From the NCBI RefSeq assembly GCF_025770785.1, contig NZ_JANZLA010000001.1:558001-622000 (forward strand): DNA of 64,000 nucleotides, read 5' to 3'. A program made the translations under genes and the position numbers. The notes below the pieces were generated by a model. That model searched no databases and was not told where the DNA came from. It saw only the letters and a program-made list of their open reading frames with translations. Below, one piece after another: positions 1-8,873 of this stretch. The DNA comes from Cellulomonas sp. SG140 (GTDB lineage Bacteria; Actinomycetota; Actinomycetes; Actinomycetales; Cellulomonadaceae). Each line of letters opens with the position of its first letter. The first letter of the stretch is position 1.

Positions 1-305
1 GTCCACAGGGCGGGAGATGACGACCTTGCCCGCCCACGCCGCAGCGCAGGATGACGCACACCCAACGGGCGATCCTACGCCATCGGCCGCACCCCGGGAA
101 ACCAGCCCGTTGAGAGCCCCGGCACACCCGTCGCGCGGCATCCGGTGACGGGTACGCCGGGGCGCGCCGTGCCGTCCGGCACGGGCTGCCGCAGGGTCCC
201 GGGCACGACGGTGCCCCCGGGGAGGAGGGTCCCCAGGGGCACTGTCGGGCACGGACCGGTGGCGAGCCGCCCACCCCGGTCAGGAGAGGTGCAGCGCCGC
301 CGGAC
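1..305. other. Intergenic stretch, no gene seen
   Basis: No open frame here has a recognisable protein family or a convincing ribosome site. The part nearest the surface-protein gene holds a GC hairpin that probably ends that transcript (listed separately). In related actinobacteria infA and rpmJ lie on this side of map, so the left edge is probably the space before those genes; that is inference. Confidence 0.5.
211..242 (-). terminator. Hairpin after the LAxTG surface-protein gene
   Basis: The arms at 211-222 and 231-242 pair over 12 bp with one mismatch around an 8-nt loop. The hairpin lies about 65 nt past the stop of the minus-strand surface-protein gene. There is no clear U-tract, which is common for GC-rich actinobacterial terminators. 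Confidence 0.45.
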
Positions 306-1301
306 TCATCGCATCGCGCCGCGGCGACGCAGCACCAGCAGAAGCACCCCGGCCGCCACGAGCAGGACGGCTGCGACGGCGACGCCGATCGGCGCCGCAC
401 CGGTCTGGGCCAACGAACCCTTCCGGTCCTCGGCTGCCAGCACGGCGCTGACGACCTGTGGGCTGGCGCTCTGGGTGGAGTCCGGTGCGGACAGCACGAC
501 GTCGACGACGTCCTGCGAGGGAGAGACGCTCGGCTTCGGCGTCGCGACCGGTGCGGCTGTGGCACTCGGGGTCGCCGCAGGCGCGACCGTCGCGGCCGGG
601 GAGGCCGTGGGCGACGTCGTGGCCGCACGGCTCGGGCCGGTGGAGGGAGTCGTCTGGACCGGCGACGGGGTCTCGGTCGGGACGACGACGGGAGCAGCGG
701 GCACCTTCGGCGTGGCGGTCGGCGTCGGCGTGGGGGTCGGGACGGCCGTGGCCGCGGCGCACGCGGGGACCTGGACGAGCTTGTCCAGGGTCCAGTGCTG
801 CGCGGCGAAGATCGGCGGCCAGCCGATGGTCGCCTTCGGGTAGCTCGGCGCGGGGGTGCCGGTGAACAGCGACTGCGTCCCGTATGCCTGGTCCTCCTGC
901 ACGCCCCAGCCGGAGCCGCACAGCTCGATCCCCTCTGCGGCCAGTGCGGTGCGCACCTGGTCAAGGCTCAACGGGCGGTACTCGGCACCGGACCAGGTCG
1001 CCACCAGGTACTGCTGCGTCGAGTTGTCCCAGGACGCCGGTCGGCTGGCGTCGCGCTTGCGGTACACGTACGCACCGGTCGCGGTCGCGGGTGCGACGTG
1101 CGAACCACCACGCTGGGGGAACGGATGCGCGGGGACTCCCTGGGACTCGTCCTGCCCACCACCGCCCGCATCCACGCAGCTGGCCGCGGCCGACGCACCC
1201 GTGGCGAGGCCGATCATCATCACCGTCCCGGTGAGCACGGCCGCTGCTGCCCTGAGGCCGCGGCGCGAGACGGAGCTTCCATGACGAGAACTGCGCAGCA
1301 T
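306..1301 (-). CDS. Sortase-anchored secreted protein (LAxTG motif)
   Basis: This 331-residue protein is exported and probably linked to the cell wall. It has an N-terminal basic stretch followed by a hydrophobic signal segment ending near ASAAA (about residues 18-40). A globular region of about 140 residues with four cysteines follows; I do not recognise this domain. Next is a linker of about 110 residues rich in Pro, Thr, Ser and Ala. The C-terminus is a textbook sorting signal: LAQTG, a hydrophobic helix, then RRRGAMR. LAxTG signals are typical substrates of class E sortases in high-GC actinobacteria. No sortase gene is in the window. The gene lies behind map but is separated from it by a hairpin, so it is probably transcribed alone. 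The function beyond surface display is unknown. Confidence 0.75.
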   Translation of the reverse strand: MLRSSRHGSSVSRRGLRAAAAVLTGTVMMIGLATGASAAASCVDAGGGGQDESQGVPAHPFPQRGGSHVAPATATGAYVYRKRDASRPASWDNSTQQYLVATWSGAEYRPLSLDQVRTALAAEGIELCGSGWGVQEDQAYGTQSLFTGTPAPSYPKATIGWPPIFAAQHWTLDKLVQVPACAAATAVPTPTPTPTATPKVPAAPVVVPTETPSPVQTTPSTGPSRAATTSPTASPAATVAPAATPSATAAPVATPKPSVSPSQDVVDVVLSAPDSTQSASPQVVSAVLAAEDRKGSLAQTGAAPIGVAVAAVLLVAAGVLLLVLRRRGAMR

Positions 1302-1492
1302 GGTCCACCCATCGATGCGGGCAGGCGTCAGCGCTCAGGCACCTGCCAGGGAACGCGAGCACCAGTGCCGCCGCGTGCGTACCGCACGCGCTCGCGCCCC
1401 CTGGCCCGTGGCGGGATCCTTCCCGCGCGAGCGACCATATCGGACATAACGGACCGATGTGGGCAATTCACAGCCGTGACCTGCATCGACGG
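1302..1492 (-). promoter_or_regulatory. Upstream region of the surface-protein gene
   Basis: This gap is locally AT-richer than its surroundings. On the minus strand it carries TATG-type hexamers around 1430-1450 (for example TATGGT, complement of 1435-1440) that could be -10 elements. It also has a TGTG-N7-CACA dyad at about 1457-1471. No -35 match is convincing, so this is only a likely promoter region. Confidence 0.3.
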
Positions 1493-1528
1493 GAACGCCA
1501 CCCGATCAGGTGATCCGACCGGGCGTTC
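1493..1528 (-). terminator. Terminator of the secY-adk-map operon
   Basis: The hairpin begins directly after the map stop codon. On the minus strand GAACG plus CCCGGTC pairs with GATCGGG plus CGTTC, with a three-base bulge. Its position exactly at the end of map supports a terminator. Confidence 0.6.
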
Positions 1529-2350
1529 TCAGACCAGCGCCGCGGTCCGTACTCCCCGCTCGCCGAGACGAGCCGCGCCGCCGTCCTCGGCCGTGAGCAC
1601 CCAGAGGCCGCCCTCCAGCACCGCGACGGTGTGCTCCCAGTGCGCTGCCCGGGACCCGTCGTCCGTCACCACCGTCCACCCGTCCGCGAGCTCGTGCGTG
1701 TCACCCGAGCCGCGGGTCAACATCGGCTCGACGGCCAGCACCATGCCGGACCTGAGCCGGTGCCCTCTGGGTCGCAACCGGTAGTTCGGAACGTCGGGTG
1801 GCTGGTGCATCGCGGTGCCGATGCCGTGCCCGACGTAGTCCTCCACGATCCCGTAGCGCACCGGGCCGGAGTCGACCAGGTCCTCCACGGCTTCCCCGAC
1901 CACGGCGATGCGGTCCCCGCCGGCCAGAGCGGCGATGCCTGCCCACATCGCCGCCTCGGTCGTCGCGACCAGCGCCTCGTCGGCGGGATCTCCGTCGCCG
2001 ACGACCGCGCTGAAGGCACTGTCCCCGTGCCATCCGTCCACGATCGCGCCGCAGTCGACGGACACGACGTCGCCGGAGCGGACCACCCGTTCCCCCGGGA
2101 TGCCGTGGACCACCTCGTCGTTCACCGAGACGCAGATGGTCGCCGGGTACCCCTCGTACCCGAGGAACGACGGCGTCGCACCCGACGCGGCGATCACCCG
2201 TGCCGCCACCGCGTCGAGCTGGCCGGTGGTCGCACCGGGTACGAGCGCGGCCCGTACCTCCGCCAGCGCCGCGGCGACGACGAGCCCCGCGCGCCTCATG
2301 GCGCGCACGTCGTCGAGCGACTTGAGCTCGATCCGCTCCCGGCCGGCCAC
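1529..2350 (-). CDS. map: Methionine aminopeptidase, type I
   Basis: It removes the N-terminal formyl-free methionine from nascent proteins in the cytoplasm. The 273-residue sequence shows the pita-bread fold signature and the five metal ligands: two Asp in VDCGAIVDGWHGDSA, His in GHGIGTAMHQPP, Glu in LAVEPML and Glu in WEHTVAVLEG. The length is normal for a type I enzyme without the zinc-finger extension. The GTG start lies 5 nt after the adk stop. No strong ribosome site precedes it, so translation is probably coupled to adk. The order secY-adk-map is conserved across bacteria. Confidence 0.93.
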   Translation of the reverse strand: MAGRERIELKSLDDVRAMRRAGLVVAAALAEVRAALVPGATTGQLDAVAARVIAASGATPSFLGYEGYPATICVSVNDEVVHGIPGERVVRSGDVVSVDCGAIVDGWHGDSAFSAVVGDGDPADEALVATTEAAMWAGIAALAGGDRIAVVGEAVEDLVDSGPVRYGIVEDYVGHGIGTAMHQPPDVPNYRLRPRGHRLRSGMVLAVEPMLTRGSGDTHELADGWTVVTDDGSRAAHWEHTVAVLEGGLWVLTAEDGGAARLGERGVRTAALV

Positions 2351-2355
2351 GCCGG

Positions 2356-2937
2356 TCAGTGACGCAGGGCCGGCTCGATCGCCGCGAGCAGGCGGTCGGT
2401 CACCTCGTCGATCTCGCCCAGCCCGTCGACGCGCACCAGGAGCCCACGGTCGGCGTACACGCCCGAGAGCGGAGCCGTCTGGTCGGCGTAGACGTCGAGC
2501 CTGTGCCGGATCACGTCCTCCGTGTCGTCCACCCGGCCCTCGATCTGAGCGCGCTTCAGCAGACGCTCGACGACGACGTCGGCATCGGCGGTGATCTCCA
2601 CGACAACGTCGAGAGCGCGCCCGGCGTCGGCCAGGATCGCGTCGAGCGCGTCCACCTGGGCCAGGTTCCGCGGGTAGCCGTCGAGCAGGAACCCGTCGGC
2701 CGCGTCGGGCTCCGCGAGGCGGGAACGGACCAGCTCGTCGGTCAGCTCGTCCGGGACGAGCGCACCCACGGAGGTGTACTCCACGACCCGTCGCCCGAGC
2801 TCGGTCCCGCCCTTGATGTTGCTGCGGAAGATGTCGCCCGTGGAGATCGCCGGGACGCCGAGCTTGTCGCAGATACGTGCGGCCTGGGTGCCCTTGCCAG
2901 CACCGGGAGGACCGAACAGGACCAGGCGGACGCTCAC
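2356..2937 (-). CDS. adk: Adenylate kinase
   Basis: It interconverts ATP plus AMP and two ADP in the cytoplasm. The P-loop GPPGAGKGTQ is at residues 9-18. The AMP-binding segment contains STGDIFRSNI, and the DGYPRNLAQ signature is present. At 193 residues it is the short-lid form usual in actinobacteria: the zinc or long LID insertion is absent. Its GTG start overlaps the secY stop as GTGA, so the two are translationally coupled. Confidence 0.95.
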   Translation of the reverse strand: MSVRLVLFGPPGAGKGTQAARICDKLGVPAISTGDIFRSNIKGGTELGRRVVEYTSVGALVPDELTDELVRSRLAEPDAADGFLLDGYPRNLAQVDALDAILADAGRALDVVVEITADADVVVERLLKRAQIEGRVDDTEDVIRHRLDVYADQTAPLSGVYADRGLLVRVDGLGEIDEVTDRLLAAIEPALRH

Positions 2938-4229
2938 CGCAGGAACCCTTCGTAGTGCCGCTGCTGCAGCTGGGACTCGATCTGCTTCACCGTCTCCAGG
3001 CCGACACCCACGATGATCAGGATCGACGAGCCACCGAACGGGATGTTGCCCCCGACCTTCATCAGGGCGAACGCCACGGTCGGGACCAGCGCGACGAATG
3101 CCAGGTAGATCGAGCCCGGAGCCGTGATGCGGGTGATGACGTAGTCGAGGTACTCAGCCGTCGGACGTCCGGCACGGATGCCGGGGATGAAGCCGCCGTA
3201 CTTCTTCATGTTGTCCGCGACCTCGTCCGGGTTGAACGTGATCGCCGTGTAGAAGTAGCAGAAGAAGATGATCAGCAGCGTGTAGATCACCATGTGCAAC
3301 GGGGCGCTTGAGCTGGCGAGGTACTTGCCGACCCACTTCACCCAGCCGGTCGTCTGGTTGCCGAACTGGGCCAGGAGCACCGGCACCTGCAGCAGCGACG
3401 ACGCGAAGATGATCGGGATCACACCGGACATGTTGATCTTGATCGGGATGTACGTGCTGGAGCCGCCGTACATCTTCCGGCCGACCATCCGCTTGGCGTA
3501 CTGCACCGGGATGCGCCGCTGGGACTGCTCGACGAAGACGACGAGCGCGATGACCAGCACGATGATCGCGAGCACCACGATGAACTTGCTCACGCCACCG
3601 TTGCCGCCGGCGATCGACCACATGTTCGAGGGGAACCGCGCGGCGATCGAGGTGAAGATCAGCAGGGACATGCCGTTGCCGACGCCCCGCTCCGTGATCA
3701 GCTCGCCGAGCCACATGATCAGGCCGGTGCCGGCGGTCATCGTGATGACCATGACGAGCATGGTCACCCAGCTGCTGTTGGGGATCACGCTCTGCGTGCA
3801 GCCCTGGAACAGGTTGCCGGACCGGGCGACCGCGATGATCGTCGTCGACTGCAGGATCGCCAGGCCGATGGTGAGGTACCGGGTGTACTGGGTGAGCCGC
3901 GACTGACCCGCCTGGCCCTCTTGGTACAGCTCCTCGAACTTGGGGATCACCACGCGCAGCAGCTGCACGATGATGCTCGCGGTGATGTAGGGCATGATCC
4001 CGAGCGAGAACACCGACAGCTGGAGCAGCGCTCCGCCGCTGAACAGGTTGACGATGCCGAGCAGGTCGTTGCTGGCCGTCTGCTTGATGCAGGCCTGGAC
4101 GTTGGGGTACGACACCCCGGGCGTCGGGAGGAACGACCCGATCCGGAACACCACCATGATCGCGATGGTGAAGAGCAGCTTGCGCCGCAGGTCGGGCGTA
4201 CGGAACGCCCGCACGAATGCGCTGAGCAC
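2934..4229 (-). CDS. secY: Protein translocase subunit SecY
   Basis: This is the central channel of the Sec translocon in the inner membrane. The roughly 430-residue sequence has ten predicted membrane helices and opens with the family N-terminus VLSAFVRAFRTPDLRRKLLF. The GTG at 4229 is chosen because an ideal AGGAGG ribosome site lies 3-8 nt upstream; an in-frame GTG at 4244 would put that site inside the coding sequence. SecE is encoded far away beside nusG, as usual. The gene is separated from rplO by a long hairpin and has a structured leader, so secY-adk-map may form its own transcription unit. Confidence 0.95.
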   Translation of the reverse strand: MLSAFVRAFRTPDLRRKLLFTIAIMVVFRIGSFLPTPGVSYPNVQACIKQTASNDLLGIVNLFSGGALLQLSVFSLGIMPYITASIIVQLLRVVIPKFEELYQEGQAGQSRLTQYTRYLTIGLAILQSTTIIAVARSGNLFQGCTQSVIPNSSWVTMLVMVITMTAGTGLIMWLGELITERGVGNGMSLLIFTSIAARFPSNMWSIAGGNGGVSKFIVVLAIIVLVIALVVFVEQSQRRIPVQYAKRMVGRKMYGGSSTYIPIKINMSGVIPIIFASSLLQVPVLLAQFGNQTTGWVKWVGKYLASSSAPLHMVIYTLLIIFFCYFYTAITFNPDEVADNMKKYGGFIPGIRAGRPTAEYLDYVITRITAPGSIYLAFVALVPTVAFALMKVGGNIPFGGSSILIIVGVGLETVKQIESQLQQRHYEGFLR

Positions 4230-4265
4230 CTGTCCTCCTGGCACCGCCCGTCGGCGGCATCTCGT

Positions 4266-4310
4266 CCGGCCGGAGCACTCCGGCCGGGCCGCCTGCGACG
4301 CGTCGCAGGC
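4266..4310 (-). promoter_or_regulatory. Two perfect palindromes in the secY leader
   Basis: The stretch 4291-4310 is a perfect 20-bp palindrome (GCCTGCGACG followed by its reverse complement). The stretch 4266-4287 is a second inverted repeat with 10-bp arms (CCGGCCGGAG) around two bases. Both lie between a possible -10 element (TAGGGT, complement of about 4321-4326) and the secY ribosome site. They could form hairpins in the leader RNA or bind a protein as DNA. Neither has a known name to me. Confidence 0.55.
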
Positions 4311-4342
4311 ACCTGGGGAACCCTAACGGATGGCCCAGGGTG

Positions 4343-4390
4343 CCGGAACGGGGCCGGTGAGCGAGGGTCTCGCCACCGGCCCCGTTCCGG
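4343..4390 (-). terminator. Long hairpin between rplO and secY
   Basis: Arms 4343-4359 and 4374-4390 pair perfectly over 17 bp (CCGGAACGGGGCCGGTG). They enclose a further 5-bp stem (GCGAG/CTCGC) with a GGT loop and one bulged base. It begins 6 nt after the rplO stop, so it looks like the terminator of the spc operon. Read-through may still feed secY. Confidence 0.7.
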
Positions 4391-4396
4391 GTCGAA

Positions 4397-5107
4397 TCAG
4401 TCCTGCGCGACGCTCCCGCCGGCAGCGACGATCTTGTCCTTCGCCGACGCGGACAGGGCGTCCACGGCCACGGAGACCTTCACCGTCAGCTCGCCGTCGC
4501 CAAGCACCTTGACCGGCTTGCCCTTGCGGACAGCACCCTTGGCCACCAGGTCCGCGACGGTGACGTCGCCCCCGTCCGGGTAGAGCTCCGAGAGGCGGTC
4601 GAGGTTGACCACCTGGTACTCGACGCGGAACGGGTTGGTGAACCCGCGCAGCTTGGGCAGGCGCATGTGCATCGGCATCTGGCCGCCCTCGAACCGCTCG
4701 GGCACCTGGTAGCGGGCCTTCGTGCCCTTGGTGCCACGACCGGCGGACTTGCCCTTGGACGCCTCACCACGACCCACACGCGTCTTGGCCGTCTTGGCGC
4801 CCGGGGCCGGCCGCAGGTGGTGCACGCGCAGCGTGCCACCGGCACCCGGGACGGCGGCGGCCTCAGCGGCCTCCTTCGCCGCGGCCGAGACCACGGGAGT
4901 CGCCTTGGCCTTCGCCGGAGCCTTGGCGACCTTCTCGGTCTTCTCGGTCTTCTCGGCCTTGGCGGCCTTGGCCGCTGCGGGCTTCTCGGCGGCAGGCTTC
5001 TCAGCCGCTGCCTTCGACGCCTTGGCAGGGGCGGCCTTCGCCGCCGCAGCCTTCTTCGCCGGGGCCTTCGCCTCGGTCGTCTCGTCGGCCTTCTTCTCGT
5101 CGGCCAT
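4397..5107 (-). CDS. rplO: 50S ribosomal protein L15 with long Ala/Lys-rich N-terminal tail
   Basis: The last 145 or so residues are a normal L15, beginning [20 protein letters not shown] and containing the glycine-rich [17 protein letters not shown] loop. About 90 extra residues precede it, built almost only from Ala, Lys, Glu and Pro ([27 protein letters not shown] types), like histone H1 or HU tails. The reading frame is unbroken, and a GTG at 5113 overlapping the rpmD stop or the ATG at 5107 serves as start. The ATG lies 10 nt from AGGAGG. L15 normally has about 147 residues, so the tail is an addition. It may contact rRNA or other nucleic acid, which is inference. Confidence 0.9.
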   Translation of the reverse strand: MADEKKADETTEAKAPAKKAAAAKAAPAKASKAAAEKPAAEKPAAAKAAKAEKTEKTEKVAKAPAKAKATPVVSAAAKEAAEAAAVPGAGGTLRVHHLRPAPGAKTAKTRVGRGEASKGKSAGRGTKGTKARYQVPERFEGGQMPMHMRLPKLRGFTNPFRVEYQVVNLDRLSELYPDGGDVTVADLVAKGAVRKGKPVKVLGDGELTVKVSVAVDALSASAKDKIVAAGGSVAQD

Positions 5108-5109
5108 GG

Positions 5110-5292
5110 TCACTCGACCTCCTCGACCGCGACGAGGTGCGTCACCGTACGGACCATGCCGCGGATCTCGGGACGGTCCTCCTTGACGACCACGTCACCG
5201 ATCCGCTTCAGGCCCAGGGTGCGCAGCGTGTCGCGCTGGTTCTGCTTGCCGCCGATGGCGGACCTGGTCTGGGTCACCTTGAGTCGTGCCAT
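5110..5292 (-). CDS. rpmD: 50S ribosomal protein L30
   Basis: The 60-residue protein (starts [15 protein letters not shown]) is of normal length for bacterial L30, a small large-subunit protein. Its ATG overlaps the rpsE stop as ATGA, and its own stop overlaps the upstream GTG candidate of rplO. It is part of the spc operon order rpsE-rpmD-rplO. Confidence 0.95.
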   Translation of the reverse strand: MARLKVTQTRSAIGGKQNQRDTLRTLGLKRIGDVVVKEDRPEIRGMVRTVTHLVAVEEVE

Positions 5293-5939
5293 CACGCACC
5301 GACCTTCGCGGCCGTCGCAGCGGCACGACCGGCGGCCTGCGCCCGCAGGAGCGGGGCCGGCACGACGTGCTCGAGGGCGAGCCCGCGGCGCGCTGCCACG
5401 GCGGCCGGCTCCTCGAGGCCGCGCAGGGCGGCGACGGTCGCGTGCACGATGTTGATGGAGTTGGACGACCCGAGCGACTTGCTCAGCACGTCGTGGATGC
5501 CGGCGCACTCGAGCACCGCGCGCACCGGACCACCGGCGATCACACCGGTACCCGGAGAAGCGGGACGCAGGAAGACGACACCGGCAGCGGCCTCACCCTG
5601 GACGGGGTGCGGGATGGTGCCCTGGATGCGCGGGACGCGGAAGAAGTTCTTCTTCGCCTCCTCGACGCCCTTGGCGATCGCCGCGGGCACCTCCTTGGCC
5701 TTGCCGTAGCCGACGCCGACGGTGCCGTCGCCGTCGCCCACCACGACCAGCGCGGTGAAGCTGAAGCGACGACCGCCCTTGACGACCTTGGCGACACGGT
5801 TGATCGTCACGACGCGCTCGACGAACGCGCTCTTCTCAGCGGCGTCCTGCCGACGGCCGCCGTCCCGGCGGCCACCATCGCGGCGGTCGCCGCCGGCGCC
5901 ACCCTGGGCACCGGTGTTGCTGCGTGCAGGTGCAGCCAT
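5292..5939 (-). CDS. rpsE: 30S ribosomal protein S5
   Basis: S5 lies at the decoding-site shoulder of the small subunit and affects fidelity. The core begins near [18 protein letters not shown] and carries the double-stranded-RNA-binding-like fold and the GYGKAKEVP motif. The N-terminal 35 or so residues are a Gly/Arg/Asp-rich extension common in actinobacterial S5. It has 215 residues in all. rplR lies 37 nt upstream in the operon. Confidence 0.95.
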   Translation of the reverse strand: MAAPARSNTGAQGGAGGDRRDGGRRDGGRRQDAAEKSAFVERVVTINRVAKVVKGGRRFSFTALVVVGDGDGTVGVGYGKAKEVPAAIAKGVEEAKKNFFRVPRIQGTIPHPVQGEAAAGVVFLRPASPGTGVIAGGPVRAVLECAGIHDVLSKSLGSSNSINIVHATVAALRGLEEPAAVAARRGLALEHVVPAPLLRAQAAGRAAATAAKVGA

Positions 5940-5976
5940 CAGTGGATCCTCTTCTTCGTCTGGACGTGCGTCGTGG

Positions 5977-6348
5977 TCACAGCGTCAGGCCTCCCTCGCG
6001 GGCACCGTCGGCGACCGCGGCCACGCGACCGTGGTACTTGTTGCCGCCGCGGTCGAACACGACCGCCTCGATGCCGGCGGCCTTCGCACGCTCGGCGATG
6101 AGCTCGCCGACCTTGCGGGCCTTGGCCGACTTGTCGCCCTCGGCGCCGCGGAGGTCGACCTCGAGGGTCGACGCGGAGACGAGCGTCCGGCCCACGGCGT
6201 CGTCCACGACCTGGGCCGTGATGTGACGCGTGGAGCGGGTGACGACGAGGCGCGGACGTGCGGCCGTGCCGACGACCTTCTTGCGCAGGCGCAGGTGACG
6301 GCGCTTGCGCGCGATCGCCTTGCCCTTGCCCTTGATGCTGATCGCCAT
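5977..6348 (-). CDS. rplR: 50S ribosomal protein L18
   Basis: This 5S rRNA-binding protein has 123 residues and begins with a basic [19 protein letters not shown] stretch. It is followed by the L18 core with [11 protein letters not shown] and [16 protein letters not shown]. It starts at an ATG 3 nt after the rplF stop, which suggests coupled translation. Confidence 0.95.
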   Translation of the reverse strand: MAISIKGKGKAIARKRRHLRLRKKVVGTAARPRLVVTRSTRHITAQVVDDAVGRTLVSASTLEVDLRGAEGDKSAKARKVGELIAERAKAAGIEAVVFDRGGNKYHGRVAAVADGAREGGLTL

Positions 6349-6351
6349 GGC

Positions 6352-6891
6352 TTACTTCCCAGCCTTTCCGACCTTGCGCCGCACGACCTCGTCCGCGTAC
6401 TTGACGCCCTTGCCCTTGTACGGCTCGGGCTTGCGGATCTTGCGGATGTTCGCGGCGACCTCGCCCACCTGCTGCTTGTCGATGCCCGTCACCGTGAACT
6501 TGGTGGGGGTCTCGACCGAGAAGGTGATGCCATCCGGAGGCTCGACCGTGACCGGGTGGCTGAAGCCCAGGGCGAACTCGAGGTTCGAGCCCTTGGCCTG
6601 CACGCGGTAACCGGTACCGACGATCTCGAGCTTCTTGCTGTAGCCGTCCGTCACGCCGACGACCATGTTGGCCAGGAGCGTGCGGGTGAGGCCGTGCAGC
6701 GAGCGCGAGGCGCGCTCGTCGTCAGGCCGGGACACCACGAGGGCGCCGGCGTCGTCGCGCGCCACCTGGATGGGCGCCGCGACGGTGTGGACCAGCGAAC
6801 CCTTGGGACCGTTGACGGTCACCACGGCGCCGTCGATGTCGACCTGGACGCCGGCCGGGACCGGGACGGGGATCCTGCCGATACGAGACAT
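6352..6891 (-). CDS. rplF: 50S ribosomal protein L6
   Basis: L6 lies near the factor-binding site of the large subunit. The 179-residue sequence starts [15 protein letters not shown], the usual actinobacterial N-terminus. This defines the start; a longer open frame upstream has no family match. The C-terminal signature [14 protein letters not shown] is present. Confidence 0.96.
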   Translation of the reverse strand: MSRIGRIPVPVPAGVQVDIDGAVVTVNGPKGSLVHTVAAPIQVARDDAGALVVSRPDDERASRSLHGLTRTLLANMVVGVTDGYSKKLEIVGTGYRVQAKGSNLEFALGFSHPVTVEPPDGITFSVETPTKFTVTGIDKQQVGEVAANIRKIRKPEPYKGKGVKYADEVVRRKVGKAGK

Positions 6892-6916
6892 GGGCTTCTC
6901 CTCTCCGTCTCTGTCG

Positions 6917-7315
6917 TTACCAGACGTAGGCGAGGACTTCCCCACCCACGCCCTTCTTGGCGGCCTGCTTGTCCGTCAGCAGCCCGGACGACGTGGACAG
7001 GATCGCCACGCCCAGGCCGCCGAGCACCTTCGGCAGGTTGGTCGACTTGGCGTACACGCGCAGGCCCGGCTTGGACACGCGCTTGACGCCGGCCAGCGCA
7101 CGCTCGCGGTGCGGGCCGTACTTCAGGGTCACGACGAGGTTCTTGCCCACCTCGGCGTCCTCGACGGTCCAGCCGGCGATGTAGCCCTCGGCCTGCAGGA
7201 TCTCGGCGATGTGCGACTTCAGCTTCGAGAACGGGATGCTCACCGAGTCGTGGTGCGCGGAGTTGGCGTTGCGCAGCCGCGTCAGGAAGTCGGCGATCGG
7301 GTCGGTCATGGTCAT
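6917..7315 (-). CDS. rpsH: 30S ribosomal protein S8
   Basis: The 132-residue protein starts [20 protein letters not shown]. It contains the C-terminal signature [12 protein letters not shown] that contacts helix 21 of 16S rRNA. In E. coli S8 is the spc-operon repressor. Whether it regulates here is unknown, but an unusually perfect hairpin lies just upstream, between rpsZ and rpsH. Confidence 0.96.
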   Translation of the reverse strand: MTMTDPIADFLTRLRNANSAHHDSVSIPFSKLKSHIAEILQAEGYIAGWTVEDAEVGKNLVVTLKYGPHRERALAGVKRVSKPGLRVYAKSTNLPKVLGGLGVAILSTSSGLLTDKQAAKKGVGGEVLAYVW

Positions 7316-7343
7316 GGGGCGTCGCCCCTCTCTCGCCGGGGTA

Positions 7344-7371
7344 TCCCGGTCCCGCCGTTGCGGGACCGGGA
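7344..7371 (-). promoter_or_regulatory. Perfect hairpin between rpsZ and rpsH
   Basis: Arms of 12 bp (TCCCGGTCCCGC at 7344-7355 and its complement at 7360-7371) close on a CGTT loop. It is inside the spc operon, about 30 nt past the rpsZ stop and 29 nt before the rpsH start. It could act as an attenuator, an RNA-processing or stability element, or a repressor site. Confidence 0.5.
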
Positions 7372-7401
7372 CCTACCGACGTCTGTCTCCTACAGGGTTC
7401 G

Positions 7402-7587
7402 TTACCAGCTGCTCTTGGTGACGCCGGGCAGCTCGCCGCGGTGCGCCATCTCGCGCACGCAGATCCGGCACAGGCCGAACTTGCGGTACACCGAGCGGGG
7501 GCGGCCGCAGCGCTGGCAGCGGTTGTAGCCACGCACACCGAACTTCGGCGTGGCGTTCGCCTTGTTGACGAGGGCGGTCTTCGCCAT
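7402..7587 (-). CDS. rpsZ: 30S ribosomal protein S14, zinc type
   Basis: This is the short 61-residue zinc-ribbon form of S14. The four ligands are visible: Cys24, Cys27, Cys40 and Cys43 in CQRC and CRIC. It sits between rplE and rpsH, the standard spc position of the C+ form. Zinc-free S14 paralogues are usually encoded elsewhere in actinobacteria; none is in this window. Confidence 0.96.
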   Translation of the reverse strand: MAKTALVNKANATPKFGVRGYNRCQRCGRPRSVYRKFGLCRICVREMAHRGELPGVTKSSW

Positions 7588-7588
7588 G

Positions 7589-8161
7589 TCAGTCCTCCTT
7601 GAACGGGAAGCCGAGGGCCTTGAGGAACGCGCGTCCCTCGTCGTCCGTGGTGGCCGTGGTGACGACCGTGATGTCCATGCCGCGCACGCGGTCGATGTTG
7701 TCCTGGTCGATCTCGTGGAACACCGACTGCTCGGTCAGCCCGAACGTGTAGTTGCCGTGACCGTCGAACTGCTTGGCCGACAGCCCGCGGAAGTCGCGGA
7801 TGCGCGGCAGCGCGATCGACAGCAGGCGGTCGAGGAACTCCCAGGCCCGGTCGCCGCGCAGCGTGACGTGCGCGCCGATCGGCATGCCCTCACGCAGCTT
7901 GAACTGCGCGATCGAGGTGCGCGACTTGGTCACCTGGGGCTTCTGGCCGGTGATGGCGGTGAGGTCGCGGACGGCTCCGTCGATCAGCTTGGAGTCCCGC
8001 GCGGCCTCGCCGACGCCCATGTTCACGACGACCTTGACGAGGCGCGCGACCTGGTTGACGTTCTCGTGGCCGAACTGCTTGAGCAGCGCGTCACGGATCT
8101 CGGCGTTGTAGCGCGCCTTCAGCCGCGGCTGTGCCGGCGCGTCGATGGTGGTCTGCGTCAT
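7589..8161 (-). CDS. rplE: 50S ribosomal protein L5
   Basis: It binds 5S rRNA and the P-site tRNA. The 190-residue sequence has the L5 signature [19 protein letters not shown] and [19 protein letters not shown]. The start ATG shares its A with the rplX stop (TGATG), so translation is coupled. rpsZ follows after 1 nt. Confidence 0.96.
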   Translation of the reverse strand: MTQTTIDAPAQPRLKARYNAEIRDALLKQFGHENVNQVARLVKVVVNMGVGEAARDSKLIDGAVRDLTAITGQKPQVTKSRTSIAQFKLREGMPIGAHVTLRGDRAWEFLDRLLSIALPRIRDFRGLSAKQFDGHGNYTFGLTEQSVFHEIDQDNIDRVRGMDITVVTTATTDDEGRAFLKALGFPFKED

Positions 8162-8502
8162 CAGATGTCCTTACCGGAGCGCTTGGCCACGCGGACGCGG
8201 ACCGTACGGGTGCGACCGTCACGCTCGACCTGCTCGGTGCGGTAGCCCACCCGGGTGCCCTTCTTGGTCTCCGGGTCGACCAGCATCACGTTGCTGATGT
8301 GGATGGGAGCCTCGACGGTCTCGATGCCACCCGTCCGGGTGCCGCGCTGGGTCTGGCCGGCCTTGACGTGCTTTGTCACCCGCTGCACGCCCTCGACGAC
8401 CACACGCTGCGTCTCGACGAGAACCTCGAGGACCCGACCCTGCTGGCCCTTGTCCCGGCCCGAGATGACGACGACGAGGTCGCCCTTCTTGATCTTGGCC
8501 AT
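8161..8502 (-). CDS. rplX: 50S ribosomal protein L24
   Basis: This early assembly-initiation protein of the large subunit has 113 residues. The KOW motif is near the N-terminus ([20 protein letters not shown]). It follows rplN after 2 nt and overlaps rplE by one base. Confidence 0.95.
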   Translation of the reverse strand: MAKIKKGDLVVVISGRDKGQQGRVLEVLVETQRVVVEGVQRVTKHVKAGQTQRGTRTGGIETVEAPIHISNVMLVDPETKKGTRVGYRTEQVERDGRTRTVRVRVAKRSGKDI

Positions 8503-8504
8503 GG

Positions 8505-8873
8505 TCAGAGCACCTCCGGCGCCAGCGAGATGATCTTCATGAACTTCTTGTCGCGGAGCTCGCGACCGACCGGACCGAAGATGCGGGTGCCGCGGGGCTC
8601 CCCGTCGTTCTTCAGGATCACCGCCGCGTTCTCGTCGAACTTGATGTACGAGCCGTCGGCGCGACGGCGCTCCTTGCGGGTGCGGACGACGACCGCCTTG
8701 ACGACGTCGCCCTTCTTCACGTTCCCGCCCGGGATCGCGTCCTTCACCGTGGCGACGATGACGTCACCGATGCCGGCGTACCGGCGACCGGACCCGCCGA
8801 GCACACGGATGCACAAGATCTCCTTGGCACCCGTGTTGTCGGCGACGCGCAGCCGCGTCTCCTGCTGGATCAT
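8505..8873 (-). CDS. rplN: 50S ribosomal protein L14
   Basis: The 122-residue protein starts [18 protein letters not shown], the near-universal L14 N-terminus. It is the first gene of the spc operon. A 130-nt gap with compound inverted repeats separates it from rpsQ, the last gene of the S10 operon. Confidence 0.97.
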   Translation of the reverse strand: MIQQETRLRVADNTGAKEILCIRVLGGSGRRYAGIGDVIVATVKDAIPGGNVKKGDVVKAVVVRTRKERRRADGSYIKFDENAAVILKNDGEPRGTRIFGPVGRELRDKKFMKIISLAPEVL

